Assembly: GCA_947496235.1 (NCBI GenBank)
Contig: CANMCE010000019.1
Span: forward strand, 1-58,109
DNA length: 58,109 nucleotides
Origin: an uncultured Glaciecola sp.
GTDB lineage: Bacteria > Pseudomonadota > Gammaproteobacteria > Enterobacterales > Alteromonadaceae
Direction of reading: 5' to 3'
In this document: piece by piece, positions 1 through 7,842 of the stretch
How positions within the stretch are numbered: the first letter of the stretch is position 1
Layout of the letters: every line of letters begins with the position of its first letter
The notes under the pieces: generated by a model
The model's database searches: none
What the model was told of the DNA's origin: nothing
Seen by the model: the letters and a program-made list of their open reading frames with translations, nothing else
Program-made: the position numbers and the translations under genes

Positions 1-360
1 AACTGGGGTGTGTCTATGCAATACCAAATCTTTAAGCTCAGCCAATATCTAAGAGGCTGGATAAACTACTTTGGTATCGCCAGTGGATATCAACGGTGTG
101 TCGAACTCGATCATTGGATCAGACGCAGAGTGAGAATGGCCTACTGGCGACAATGGCGTAAGCCACGAACTAAAGTAAGAAGCTTAATGAAATTAGGTGT
201 GCATGTTCAGGCCGCAGTGGCTTGTGGCTTAACCAGCAAAGGACCATGGCGAAGTGCTAAATCCCCGGGGATCAACCAAGCTTTATCGCTTGATTATTTA
301 GCATCCGAAGGGCTTTATTCGCTACGCGATGGGTGGATCGCACTTCACTATCCTAAGTGA
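1..360 (+). CDS. ltrA: Group II intron reverse transcriptase/maturase, C-terminal fragment
   Basis: This is the last 119 codons of an intron-encoded protein that begins before the window; the frame is open through base 1. The visible part is the maturase (domain X / GIIM) segment: LRGWINYFG near the start, then RRRVRMAYWRQWRKPRTK and a C-terminal segment ending in LHYPK. In the family this domain binds the intron RNA for splicing and reverse splicing. The catalytic YxDD motif would lie upstream and cannot be checked, so activity is unknown. The stop is followed directly by intron domain V. An ATG at 16 is internal, not a start. Confidence 0.85.
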   Translation, partial: NWGVSMQYQIFKLSQYLRGWINYFGIASGYQRCVELDHWIRRRVRMAYWRQWRKPRTKVRSLMKLGVHVQAAVACGLTSKGPWRSAKSPGINQALSLDYLASEGLYSLRDGWIALHYPK

Positions 361-429
361 AACGCCCTGTGCGGAGCCGCATGCAGGGTGTTGTGGGGGC
401 TGAGGGTTAGAGACCCTTGGCTACCCGAT
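1..429 (+). mobile_element. Group II intron, 3' part (IIC-like)
   Basis: The sequence holds the end of an intron-encoded reverse transcriptase followed by a typical intron 3' end. Domain V can be folded at about 362-391: two complementary arms (CGCCCTG with CAGGGTG, TGCGG with CCGCA) with a two-base bulge. The catalytic triad reads CGC (363-365), the form reported for class IIC introns. A second hairpin at about 399-420 fits domain VI, and the intron ends near GAT at 427-429. The 5' part lies outside the window. The intron runs opposite to the neighbouring cassette-like gene and ends at a GTTATAA core beside that gene's stop codon, as expected for introns that target attC sites. The exact last base (429 or 430) and the IIC class are inferences. 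Confidence 0.8.
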
Positions 430-722
430 TATAACTACTTTCCACGTTTGCTTACTACCAATTTGTAGATAAGGCCTATAACTACCAGAGCAACAGACAA
501 AAATACTACACCAGCCAAGTCTTCGCCTTCCATTCTGAAATTGCCAAAACCAATGAATTGATTCTGGCTGTTAGAGCAAGCACCAACACCGAGCCAATTT
601 TGAAGCAGCGTACCACCACAAAGAGTGAACGTGCCTACTGTCTTAATAAACAGTACCAAAACAATAAGCAGTATAAGAGCTACAGATCCCAACTTTTTCA
701 TTTGATGTTTCAGTAGTTATAA
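429..722. repeat. 11-bp inverted repeat bounding the cassette-like gene
   Basis: TTATAACTACT at 429-439 is the exact reverse complement of AGTAGTTATAA at 712-722. Each arm contains half or all of the palindrome GTTATAAC, which resembles integron core sites (GTTRRRY/RYYYAAC). The arms enclose the 88-residue reading frame and nothing else. They may be recombination core sites; the match beyond the core may be chance. Confidence 0.5.
435..701 (-). CDS. Small two-helix membrane protein, probable integron cassette gene
   Basis: This is an 88-residue protein I cannot assign to a family. It has an N-terminal hydrophobic helix (about residues 5-25), a cysteine- and Asn/Gln-containing loop (Cys at 28 and 42) and a second helix (about 63-82) ending in basic residues, so a small inner-membrane protein is likely. 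It is read away from the integron integrase, as cassette genes are. Its TAG stop merges with a GTTATAA core next to the intron end, and a GTTATAAC core lies 15 bases before its start. That arrangement suggests a single-gene cassette whose attC was interrupted by the group II intron. Function unknown. Confidence 0.6.
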   Translation of the reverse strand: MKKLGSVALILLIVLVLFIKTVGTFTLCGGTLLQNWLGVGACSNSQNQFIGFGNFRMEGEDLAGVVFLSVALVVIGLIYKLVVSKRGK

Positions 723-723
723 C

Positions 724-1082
724 ATCTTATTATAGAGAATTCACAGTAACACGCAGTCATACTCACACTAGAATTCTCTACATAATTTATTGATAACAGT
801 AGCTTACACCTGATTTAGGGCTAGTTTCCAATGATTTATTTGAGTGTTACTGTGAATTCTCAGTAAAAACGCCTCAAAGATTCAAAATATTTACATAAAA
901 ACAATGCTTTAACTAACTTTCACCTTAGTTGTATGTAATTATTGAGAATTCTTAATAATCCCAGCTCCTCTTTATACATAACCCCGCCAATGGTAAGGCA
1001 TTCATTAGCATTTCTTTAGTTTTACAATGCTTTTTACTGAGAATTCTCAGTAATTACATATTGTCAAAATTGGAGATTTTTT
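724..1082. promoter_or_regulatory. Integron leader region (attI / intI promoter) with five GAATTC-centred palindromes
   Basis: This 359-base gene-free stretch lies between the cassette-like gene and intI, where attI and the divergent promoters normally sit. It carries five related inverted motifs centred on GAATTC at 737-742, 771-776, 854-859, 946-951 and 1041-1046. The best copy, TTACTGAGAATTCTCAGTAA (1034-1053), is a perfect 20-bp palindrome 29 bases before the intI start; GTTACTGTGAATTCTCAGTAA-like sequence at 846-866 is nearly identical. They look like operator sites for one dimeric protein, but they do not match a LexA box, whose CTG and CAG are ten bases apart rather than eight. I cannot locate an attI core with confidence. 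Confidence 0.5.
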
Positions 1083-2042
1083 ATGGCTCAAAGTCCATTT
1101 CTGGAAAATGTTCGGAGTATTCTACGAACGAAGCATTATTCAATTCAAACAGAGAAAACATATTTACTCTGGATAAAGCGTTTTATTCTCTTTAATAATA
1201 AAAAACACCCTAAAGAACTCGGTGAGCAGGAAGTTACACAATTCCTTACTTATTTAGCTGTTAAACGCCACGTTACCTCTTCAACACAAAACTTGGCGTT
1301 ATGTGCAATTGTGTTTATGTATAAACATGTTTTTGAGCGAGAGCTAACTCTCTTACCAGATGCTGTGCGAGCACGAGCACCCAAGCGCGTGCCAACTGTC
1401 TTAAGTCATGAGGAAGCGGTAAGCATCATCAATCTTATGAGTGACAAGTATCGACTGATGTTCTCTATGCTCTATGGTTGTGGCTTGCGAAAAGCTGAGC
1501 TGCTGAAACTGAGAATTAAAGATATCGATTTCCAAAATAAAAGTGTTTTCGTATTCAGAGGAAAAGGCGATAAAGATAGAACGACTATGCTACCTGATAT
1601 TCTGCATATGGCTATCGAAGATCAGATTGAAAAGGTTCGAGCAATTCATCTAAACGATCTAGCAGAGGGTGGCGGCGAGACTAGCTTACCTTCTGGTTTA
1701 GCTAGGAAGTACCCCTACGCTATTAAAGAATTCAAATGGCAATATTTATTCCCATCAACATCGCGATGCCAGCATCCTGTAGATGGGTATTTTTGTCGTC
1801 ATCACTTGCATTGGACTGCATTAACTAAAGCGTTAAGGGTGGCTGTCAAAAAATCGGGGGTAACTAAGCATGTGACCGCTCATACGTTTCGTCATTCATT
1901 TGCGACCCAGCTTTTGTATTCAGGAGCAGACATCAGAACCGTACAGGAATTGCTGGGGCATAATGACCTACGTACAACTCAAATATACACTCACGTTATA
2001 GGCCAGCACCATTCTGGTACAAAAAGCCCGTTAGATAGATGA
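1083..2042 (+). CDS. intI: Integron integrase (tyrosine recombinase)
   Basis: This is a 319-residue tyrosine recombinase that joins attI and attC sites to capture gene cassettes. The core-binding domain occupies about residues 1-95. Catalytic residues are visible: Arg in [10 protein letters not shown] (about 136), Lys in GKGDKDR, His-Arg in AHTFRHSFA, His in [10 protein letters not shown] and the nucleophile Tyr in QIYTHV. The insert typical of IntI and absent from XerC/D is present (about 205-245, with [18 protein letters not shown]), as is the IntI-like end SGTKSPLDR. Length is full and no frameshift is seen. ATG 1083 follows a GGAG ribosome-binding site at 1072. It is divergent from the cassette-like gene, the standard integron layout. 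Confidence 0.93.
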   Translation: MAQSPFLENVRSILRTKHYSIQTEKTYLLWIKRFILFNNKKHPKELGEQEVTQFLTYLAVKRHVTSSTQNLALCAIVFMYKHVFERELTLLPDAVRARAPKRVPTVLSHEEAVSIINLMSDKYRLMFSMLYGCGLRKAELLKLRIKDIDFQNKSVFVFRGKGDKDRTTMLPDILHMAIEDQIEKVRAIHLNDLAEGGGETSLPSGLARKYPYAIKEFKWQYLFPSTSRCQHPVDGYFCRHHLHWTALTKALRVAVKKSGVTKHVTAHTFRHSFATQLLYSGADIRTVQELLGHNDLRTTQIYTHVIGQHHSGTKSPLDR

Positions 2043-2311
2043 GGTATGGCGGACTAACGTCCGCTATCAGTGAATTCATCTTGTTCAAAGAAGCACTGCT
2101 TATTTCCGCTTATCGCTCATAGCTGCCGTTAAAATTGCAATGAGCCAACGGCATAAATCCGACACAAGAGCCGGTCAACAGGAAAGCTCAAGTGCCTCCT
2201 ATCCGTAAAAGCGAACTGTCAAATAGTTCAATCTTGAATGAGCTGAACTGCCGAAATTTAACCTAAGCTTATTTCTAATTTCGTTTACCAAAAAAATGGG
2301 CAGCAAAGCCT
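2043..2311. other. Gene-free spacer between intI and the T6SS locus
   Basis: I see no convincing gene here. A short perfect hairpin, GCGGAC/GTCCGC with a four-base loop (2049-2064), follows the intI stop but lacks a T run, so it is at most a weak terminator. The rest shows no repeats or RNA gene I can recognise. Confidence 0.4.
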
Positions 2312-3226
2312 TTAACCCTCGTTAATACGGCTTAGGTTTTCCTGAATTTTAAGAGCGATCTTTAGTTGTTGTACTGTTTTGGGATTATCTTGATCGAACT
2401 TTAGAGACTGTCGCAAATACTCGATGGCTTGTTCAATATCTTGTTTAAATACACGTAACGCTGCTAGGTAATAATGATTTGCCTGTTCGTTTTTAATGTT
2501 TTGAATCTTGGTTTCAATTCTGGTCTTTTCTGCTTCGTCTTCTGCAAAAGCAATGGCTAAATTAAAGGCTTGGATGGCGTCAAGGTATTGAGAGCTTTGT
2601 AGGTAATTTTCAGCTAAACCTAAATGAGCAGCAAACGAATAAGATGCGATTTTGGGATGCGTAGGAGAAAGGTTTTTTAACTTCTCAATTTGACTCAATA
2701 AAGCATCGAAATCTTGATTTTGTTGCATAATCGAAGCATTTTCTAAGATATTTTGCAACTTTTCATTCTTGCGAGCTTTTTGTTTCTTTTGTCTATAAAC
2801 TTGGGCAATAGCGCTAGTTTTCTTCTTCGCATTATCCAGCTCTTGTTGCCAGACAAGGCTTGAAAGTTGAGCTTTTATGTCCGCATCATTAGGATCTAAC
2901 GCCAAAATTTTTAATTTTATTTGTCTTGCTTGGGAATTTTGATGATTAGCTAATTGGCTCAGCTGATCTATTAAATCGCTTTTTTGTTTAGCAATTGACT
3001 GGCGTAACAAAGCTATCTTGTGCGCTATTTCGTCGTTGTCAGGATAACCCAGTTGCAATATTTGCCATTGTTGCAATGCGGCGGCTAACTGCCCTTTTTC
3101 AAACATTCTTTCTGCTATTATGTAGCGGTTATCTGATTGAACATTGGAACTAATTTGTGAATTTGGGGTGGTGCTCGAGCAAGCACTTAATACACAAATA
3201 ACTAGGCACAAGATTAAGGTTTTCAT
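2312..3226 (-). CDS. TPR-like lipoprotein
   Basis: This is a 304-residue protein with a lipoprotein signal peptide (lipobox LSAC, Cys at about 16), so it should be anchored in the outer or inner membrane facing the periplasm. The mature part is helical, with degenerate tetratricopeptide-like units: residues about 38-75 (ERMFEKGQLAAALQQW), 165-200, and 205-290, where YLDAIQAFNLAIAFA and IEQAIEYLRQSLKF are clearest. TPRs usually mediate protein contacts. Its start overlaps the stop of the deacetylase gene by four bases (ATGA), so the two are translationally coupled with the kinase upstream. A role in assembling or anchoring the secretion system at the cell wall is an inference. Confidence 0.75.
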   Translation of the reverse strand: MKTLILCLVICVLSACSSTTPNSQISSNVQSDNRYIIAERMFEKGQLAAALQQWQILQLGYPDNDEIAHKIALLRQSIAKQKSDLIDQLSQLANHQNSQARQIKLKILALDPNDADIKAQLSSLVWQQELDNAKKKTSAIAQVYRQKKQKARKNEKLQNILENASIMQQNQDFDALLSQIEKLKNLSPTHPKIASYSFAAHLGLAENYLQSSQYLDAIQAFNLAIAFAEDEAEKTRIETKIQNIKNEQANHYYLAALRVFKQDIEQAIEYLRQSLKFDQDNPKTVQQLKIALKIQENLSRINEG

Positions 3227-4215
3227 TGTAAGTTTGTCGACTCGAACGTATCCAATGCATTCACAAAAGTTTGCATCGAATCACCACCATAAATCATGGT
3301 TCTGTTGAGTAAATAGGGGGAAGAAAAAGCAGGATTACTTCCCCGTTGCACGGTAACACCGGTTTGGTAGTTATGCTGCTCTAACACACCAACTAATTCG
3401 GCACTAGTATTGCCATATGGATATGCAAAATGCCTTACTTTTTGATGAGTGTTTCGATAAATACGCTGCTGCGCTTGTTCAACTTCGCCTCGAATTCTAG
3501 TCTGATAACCCCTAATGTCTTCTCCTGATGGATTTCGGGATAAACTACTGTGTGTCGTTGAATGAGATTCAATTTCTACCAAAGGATGATTCACTAGTGA
3601 TTTAACATCTTGCCAAGATAAGGCAAGTTTCCCACCGATAAACTCAGGATAAATAAACATTGTTGACGGAAACTGGTACTTTGTAAGCACTGGCAAAGCA
3701 ATATCTTTAAAACTGCGATAGCCGTCGTCAATGGTGATAACCACTGCATTGTCAGGTAATTCTCGTTGTCCGCGGACAAACTCGCTAGCCTCTTGCAAGC
3801 TTATGACCTGATAACCTTTTTCGTGTAGGTACGCCATTTGTTGGGTAAATTCAGCTTCTGTCACCACCATTGGATTACTGCTACTTCTATCCCGAGTAAA
3901 TTGGTGATAACACAGAATAGGTACCTTTTGATAACCGTCATAGAATACGGATGTCATGTTCTGTGGCGTGCGAGGAATAGCAATAAAACCGCCTGAGCTT
4001 AATAAGCTTTCGGGGTTATATCGTTTAATTAAGGAAGCGTACTTAGCACTACCAATAAATTCGAGAGCCAAGCTTTCAAAACTATCGTTTTCTTGCACTT
4101 TTACCAAAATAAAGTCTTCATTTTGATTAATAATACGTTGATTGTTTGGCTTAGTTGCACAAGCAGACAACGAGAAAATGCTCAGTAGTAGTGCTACTTT
4201 TAGTAGGGACTTCAT
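3223..4215 (-). CDS. Lipoprotein polysaccharide deacetylase with LysM-like domain
   Basis: The reading frame opens at 4275, but the likely start is ATG 4215, four bases after the kinase stop. It gives a clean lipoprotein signal (LSIFSLSAC). The 330-residue product has a LysM-like segment (about residues 30-85: VKVQENDSFESLALEF...IAIPRTP) and then a NodB deacetylase domain (about 95-320). The metal-binding Asp pair is visible in ITIDDGYRSF and the His pair in ESHSTTHSSL; PYGN follows. NodB enzymes remove acetyl groups from N-acetylated sugars, here probably peptidoglycan or another envelope glycan. Its place in the kinase operon suggests local wall modification linked to T6SS assembly, which is unproven. 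Confidence 0.85.
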   Translation of the reverse strand: MKSLLKVALLLSIFSLSACATKPNNQRIINQNEDFILVKVQENDSFESLALEFIGSAKYASLIKRYNPESLLSSGGFIAIPRTPQNMTSVFYDGYQKVPILCYHQFTRDRSSSNPMVVTEAEFTQQMAYLHEKGYQVISLQEASEFVRGQRELPDNAVVITIDDGYRSFKDIALPVLTKYQFPSTMFIYPEFIGGKLALSWQDVKSLVNHPLVEIESHSTTHSSLSRNPSGEDIRGYQTRIRGEVEQAQQRIYRNTHQKVRHFAYPYGNTSAELVGVLEQHNYQTGVTVQRGSNPAFSSPYLLNRTMIYGGDSMQTFVNALDTFESTNLQ

Positions 4216-4219
4216 GAGG

Positions 4220-6139
4220 TCATTTTCCCTTTGAAACGTCTTGAGATGAGTCTGGATTATCTGACAAGTAAGCAATTACAGTAGCGTCTTCATCTTGATC
4301 ATCGGCATCATCATTTGGTGCTTCGACAGTGTTAGCTTTCGATTCGCTGTTGTTTTCATCGTCTACAGGAGCAGTTTCAACGGATTCAACTGTTTTAATT
4401 ACGCTAGAAGATACTATGGTTGCATCTTCAACCTCTTCGCTGACATCGCAAGAACCCTGAGAGACCTCTAACGGTGATGGATTTGATGGCTCGTTTTGTT
4501 CTATGTTGATGCCACTTTTTGCAAGTTCATCACTCACTCTTGTGTATTGTGTTTGTATGGCAGAGGCCATTTTGTTAAATGCAATGATTACACGGCCAAT
4601 TTCGTCTGAACGATTCAAGGAAATTCGGGCATCTAGGTCGCCTTCTTCTAAACGTTTTAAATTCCGCGTGATGGTGCGTAATGGTTTAGAAATCAAGCCA
4701 CCAAATACAAACATAATAACCGCCACAGCAGATATAGTGATGAGTGCTAAGAAAAACATCAATAAGGCAGTAGTGCTTTTTACCTCTTCTAAACCTTGTT
4801 GAGAAATCCCAACAATAATTCGGCCTACTTCTGTGTTTTGAAACAGAATAGGTGTAGTAATGTTGAAAACTTCAGAGCCGTCTTCTAAGGTTGAACTTGT
4901 GGTATGAACTTCATTAGATTTACTAATGAAAGTTGCATCTGCATCCTCTATGTAAACTTGGTCAACTAAACCAATATCGCTTGCACCTCTAATAATACCA
5001 TCTCGGTCGGTGACAATGAGGTAACTGAAAGTATCTCTGCTGGCGGCATCATTAATAAAGGTTTCTAGGGTTATCCAATCTTCACTTAAAAGGGGGATTG
5101 CTGTTTCTATGGCGATAAATTTTGCAAAAGACGATCCCGAGTCAACGGCAGATTGTGTCATGGCTTGGGTTTGTTTGTTATAAATTATATTCATGCTTAT
5201 AAGTAAAACTAAACTGACAATAGCCACTGCGACCAAGGTGAATTTATATTTAAGTGGGATATATTTATGTTGCCTTTGCTCTTCTTTTTGTTCTCGCAGA
5301 GCATTCAATTCCGCGATTAATGATTGGGCTAAATTAGCACCTGTTTGAAACCTTTTTTCCGGTGATTTATGCAAAAGTTTTTGCACAATTTGACGAATTC
5401 CAACCGGAATAGTCGGGTCTATCGACTTCAGTGTAGGAGGATCTTGCTGGGATATTTGCATCATCAAGGTCCCCATATTTTTAGCATCGAACGCTTTATT
5501 GCCGGTCAACATTTCATACAAAATCGCACCGACCGAAAATAAATCTGATCGCCCATCTAATTCATGACCCAGGGCTTGTTCTGGCGACATGTACCTGGGA
5601 GTACCCAATACGGAACCGACTTGGGTTTTATGTGCTTCATCATTTTCACTAATTCTAGCAATACCGAAATCAGCTACCTTTACCGTTTCATTGTCTTCTA
5701 ACAGCATTATGTTGTCGGGCTTTATGTCTCTATGTACAATATTATTACTGTGGGCGTAATCTAAAGCTTTAGCTAATTGGAGTGTAATAGTTAGTGCACG
5801 TTCGGGAGTAATCTTATGATTTTCTTCTAAAAGTTTTCCGAGATCAGTGCCTTCAATTAATTCCATCATGATGTAAGGTGCTCCGTCGATTTCACCTACA
5901 TCGAAAACAGTAACTATAGAGGCATGACTTAAACTACCGGCCGCTTTTGCTTCTCGTAGAAATCGACTGGTATATTCTTCATCAACACAATGCTCTGATT
6001 TCAAAATTTTACAGGCAACTGAACGGTTAATTTCAGGATCATAGGCTCGATAAACTATTGCCATAGCACCTTCGCCTATTATCTCTTTAAGCTCATATCG
6101 TCCTATTTTTTTATTCAGCATTTTATCCGAATTAGACAT
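4220..6139 (-). CDS. ppkA: Transmembrane Ser/Thr protein kinase with periplasmic sensor and HAMP (PpkA-like)
   Basis: This is a 639-residue kinase. The cytoplasmic kinase domain (about 14-280) has the glycine loop IGEGAMAIVY, Lys44, HRD (136-138) and DFG (157-159), so it looks active. A membrane helix (300-320), a periplasmic sensor-like segment (321-455), a second helix (458-484) and a HAMP domain (482-535) follow, then an acidic, low-complexity tail. In T6SS loci of the HSI-I type, PpkA phosphorylates Fha and promotes assembly; the PppA-like phosphatase is divergent next door and Fha is in the same cluster. Unlike Pseudomonas PpkA, the sensor here is followed by HAMP rather than a von Willebrand domain. 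ATG 6139 has AGAGGGA upstream. Confidence 0.9.
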   Translation of the reverse strand: MSNSDKMLNKKIGRYELKEIIGEGAMAIVYRAYDPEINRSVACKILKSEHCVDEEYTSRFLREAKAAGSLSHASIVTVFDVGEIDGAPYIMMELIEGTDLGKLLEENHKITPERALTITLQLAKALDYAHSNNIVHRDIKPDNIMLLEDNETVKVADFGIARISENDEAHKTQVGSVLGTPRYMSPEQALGHELDGRSDLFSVGAILYEMLTGNKAFDAKNMGTLMMQISQQDPPTLKSIDPTIPVGIRQIVQKLLHKSPEKRFQTGANLAQSLIAELNALREQKEEQRQHKYIPLKYKFTLVAVAIVSLVLLISMNIIYNKQTQAMTQSAVDSGSSFAKFIAIETAIPLLSEDWITLETFINDAASRDTFSYLIVTDRDGIIRGASDIGLVDQVYIEDADATFISKSNEVHTTSSTLEDGSEVFNITTPILFQNTEVGRIIVGISQQGLEEVKSTTALLMFFLALITISAVAVIMFVFGGLISKPLRTITRNLKRLEEGDLDARISLNRSDEIGRVIIAFNKMASAIQTQYTRVSDELAKSGINIEQNEPSNPSPLEVSQGSCDVSEEVEDATIVSSSVIKTVESVETAPVDDENNSESKANTVEAPNDDADDQDEDATVIAYLSDNPDSSQDVSKGK

Positions 6140-6329
6140 TTAATTTCCCTCTTATTTTTTCATGCAAATCATTCATTTTTTGAAGTGAAAAATACCAATA
6201 AATAGAGGTCTTTTTTGTGCATGATTTAGTCGATTTTTAAAGGTTTTTATAGTACTATATTTGGATGGTTTTTTCACCGAAAAAAGGACTTTTTTTAACC
6301 TTTTTTTGGGGTTTTTAAAGGAACAAAAA
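6140..6329. promoter_or_regulatory. Divergent promoter region between kinase and phosphatase genes
   Basis: This 190-base AT-rich gap separates divergent starts and must hold both promoters. Long T and A runs dominate. TATAGT/TACTATAT at about 6248-6259 could be a -10 element on either strand, but I cannot assign one safely. Confidence 0.4.
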
Positions 6330-7109
6330 ATGGCTAAAAACAATTGGGTTTGTGTATCAAAAACAGATATCGGAACAGTCAGAAAAGTCAATGAAGATGC
6401 GCTTTTGGATGGTTCTGATTATTGTTTGTGGTGTGTGGCAGATGGCATGGGTGGACATGAAAAAGGAGACCTAGCAAGTAGCCGTATTACTGAGCACCTT
6501 TTTTCACTTGTGAAACAAGTAAATTCTGAGTTAAATTTGCAGCTAATTGAACGTTGTGTTCAAGAGATAAATTTTGAATTAATTCAACTTGCAGAGAGGC
6601 AACAATCTGTGGTTGGAAGTACAGTGGCAATTTTGTTTATTCAAGATCAAAAAGCGCATTGTATATGGGCGGGTGATAGCCGAATTTATCGCATTCGAAA
6701 TAATCAACTTTTACGCCTAACACGAGACCATAGTCAAGTGGAAGATATGATAGATGCAGGATTAATTTCACAAGCAGAAGCTGAAACTCATCCGAAAGCC
6801 AATGTAATCACTCGAGCGGTAGGTGCTCATGATCAACTGCAACTTGAAATTTGTAGTTATGATATTGAAAAGAATGATCAATTTATATTATGTAGTGACG
6901 GATTAAACAAAGTTATGACTGATAAAGAATTATCAACTTTTGTACAGCAAAGTACTTTTGAAGAAGTTGCCGAAGATTTGATTGATATTGCATTACAAAG
7001 AAATGCGAGAGATAACGTCACTGTTTTAGTCGTGAAACATAAACTAAATAATGAAAATTCACTTAGATCTACACTGCCATTAGATCGAACGCTTCCGCTA
7101 CACTCATAG
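6330..7109 (+). CDS. pppA: PP2C-family protein phosphatase (PppA/Stp1-like)
   Basis: This is a 259-residue PPM/PP2C Ser/Thr phosphatase. An in-frame ATG exists at 6261, but ATG 6330, with AAAGGA eight bases before it, gives the usual family N-terminus (SKTDIGTVRKVNEDA). Metal-binding motifs are all present: NEDA (about 21-24), VADGMGGH (about 37-44), WAGDSRIYR, CSDGLNKV and ARDNVTVLVV. In T6SS loci this enzyme reverses phosphorylation of Fha by the kinase and so resets the machine. It is the only plus-strand gene in this half of the locus and faces tagF. Soluble, with no signal peptide. Confidence 0.92.
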   Translation: MAKNNWVCVSKTDIGTVRKVNEDALLDGSDYCLWCVADGMGGHEKGDLASSRITEHLFSLVKQVNSELNLQLIERCVQEINFELIQLAERQQSVVGSTVAILFIQDQKAHCIWAGDSRIYRIRNNQLLRLTRDHSQVEDMIDAGLISQAEAETHPKANVITRAVGAHDQLQLEICSYDIEKNDQFILCSDGLNKVMTDKELSTFVQQSTFEEVAEDLIDIALQRNARDNVTVLVVKHKLNNENSLRSTLPLDRTLPLHS

Positions 7110-7142
7110 TTTTTCGAAAAACATTTTAATAAAACTATGAGT
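7102..7142. terminator. Hairpin between convergent pppA and tagF
   Basis: ACTCATAGTTTT (7102-7113) and AAAACTATGAGT (7131-7142) form a perfect 12-bp inverted repeat overlapping both stop codons. The A and T runs inside the arms give U tracts in both directions, so it can act as a bidirectional terminator. Confidence 0.65.
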
Positions 7143-7828
7143 TAGTTTTCGTCAACAGCCAGAAATTCAAGATAAGTTTGTATGGTAGGCATTCCCTTAA
7201 AAAAACGGTATTGCGGTAATATTTTCTCAGATTGACTGCGATGCCAAATACTGATCCCCGCGTAATGTTCAGTTATTACTTTGGACAAACATTCTTGGCT
7301 AATCTCACAAATTGAATTTTCTTGTAGCGGTGAAAATTTAAATATTTCATTGGGGCAATTAGGGTCTATATATTCAGCTTTTTTTAACAAAGATTTATTT
7401 AATGGTTGGTATAATTTCACTAAAGTCTTCGTGATATCGTCTAAGTTCGTGTGTTCAGTTTCGAGCAAATGCAGTAAATAATCCTCACAATCTAGATGAT
7501 GAAGTTCTGCAGAAATCGCAAGTTTAAAAATATCTGTGTGTTCCGAAAATTCTCCAACGACAAAAAATGGATAACAACGACCAGCTTTGTCTACACTTGG
7601 CATCATTAATCCGGTCAAAGCACTTCGGCTAACTATTCCTGCGTCAATATAGAATCGCCATATCGGTGCGGTAAAATATGCATTTCGCCAACCTTTTTCT
7701 AACGTATTTTGCGAATTATCAAAAGCTTGCAAAATCCAATTGTCTAAATAATCAATTATTGCTGGATTAATGTTGCGCTGAATAAAGTCTCCATACGCGG
7801 GGAGTTTTCCAAAATAGCCAATTCTCAT
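7142..7828 (-). CDS. tagF: T6SS accessory protein TagF
   Basis: This is a 228-residue protein of the TagF/ImpM family. The family signature is at the N-terminus: FGKLPAYGDFIQRN (about 5-18), followed by LDNWILQAF and the GWRNAYFTAPIWRF segment. In Pseudomonas, TagF represses T6SS assembly after translation, in part by binding Fha; some species have it fused to the PppA phosphatase. Here it lies beside pppA but on the opposite strand, so the two functions are unfused. It is the last gene of the tssM operon, 14 bases after tssM. Length matches the family domain. Confidence 0.88.
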   Translation of the reverse strand: MRIGYFGKLPAYGDFIQRNINPAIIDYLDNWILQAFDNSQNTLEKGWRNAYFTAPIWRFYIDAGIVSRSALTGLMMPSVDKAGRCYPFFVVGEFSEHTDIFKLAISAELHHLDCEDYLLHLLETEHTNLDDITKTLVKLYQPLNKSLLKKAEYIDPNCPNEIFKFSPLQENSICEISQECLSKVITEHYAGISIWHRSQSEKILPQYRFFKGMPTIQTYLEFLAVDEN

Positions 7829-7842
7829 AATTTAATCCTTGG

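Noticed and set aside
1034-1053. The perfect palindrome upstream of intI as a LexA (SOS) box
   Set aside because: The CTG and CAG are eight bases apart, not ten, and the centre is GAATTC rather than an AT-alternating stretch, so it does not fit the gammaproteobacterial LexA consensus.
2049-2064. The short hairpin after intI as an attC or a strong terminator
   Set aside because: It lacks the paired core sites of attC and has no T run; only 6-bp arms.
6173-6391. A 72-codon minus-strand frame before the kinase gene
   Set aside because: It overlaps the phosphatase start and is Lys/Phe-rich because of the local A/T runs; not a likely gene.
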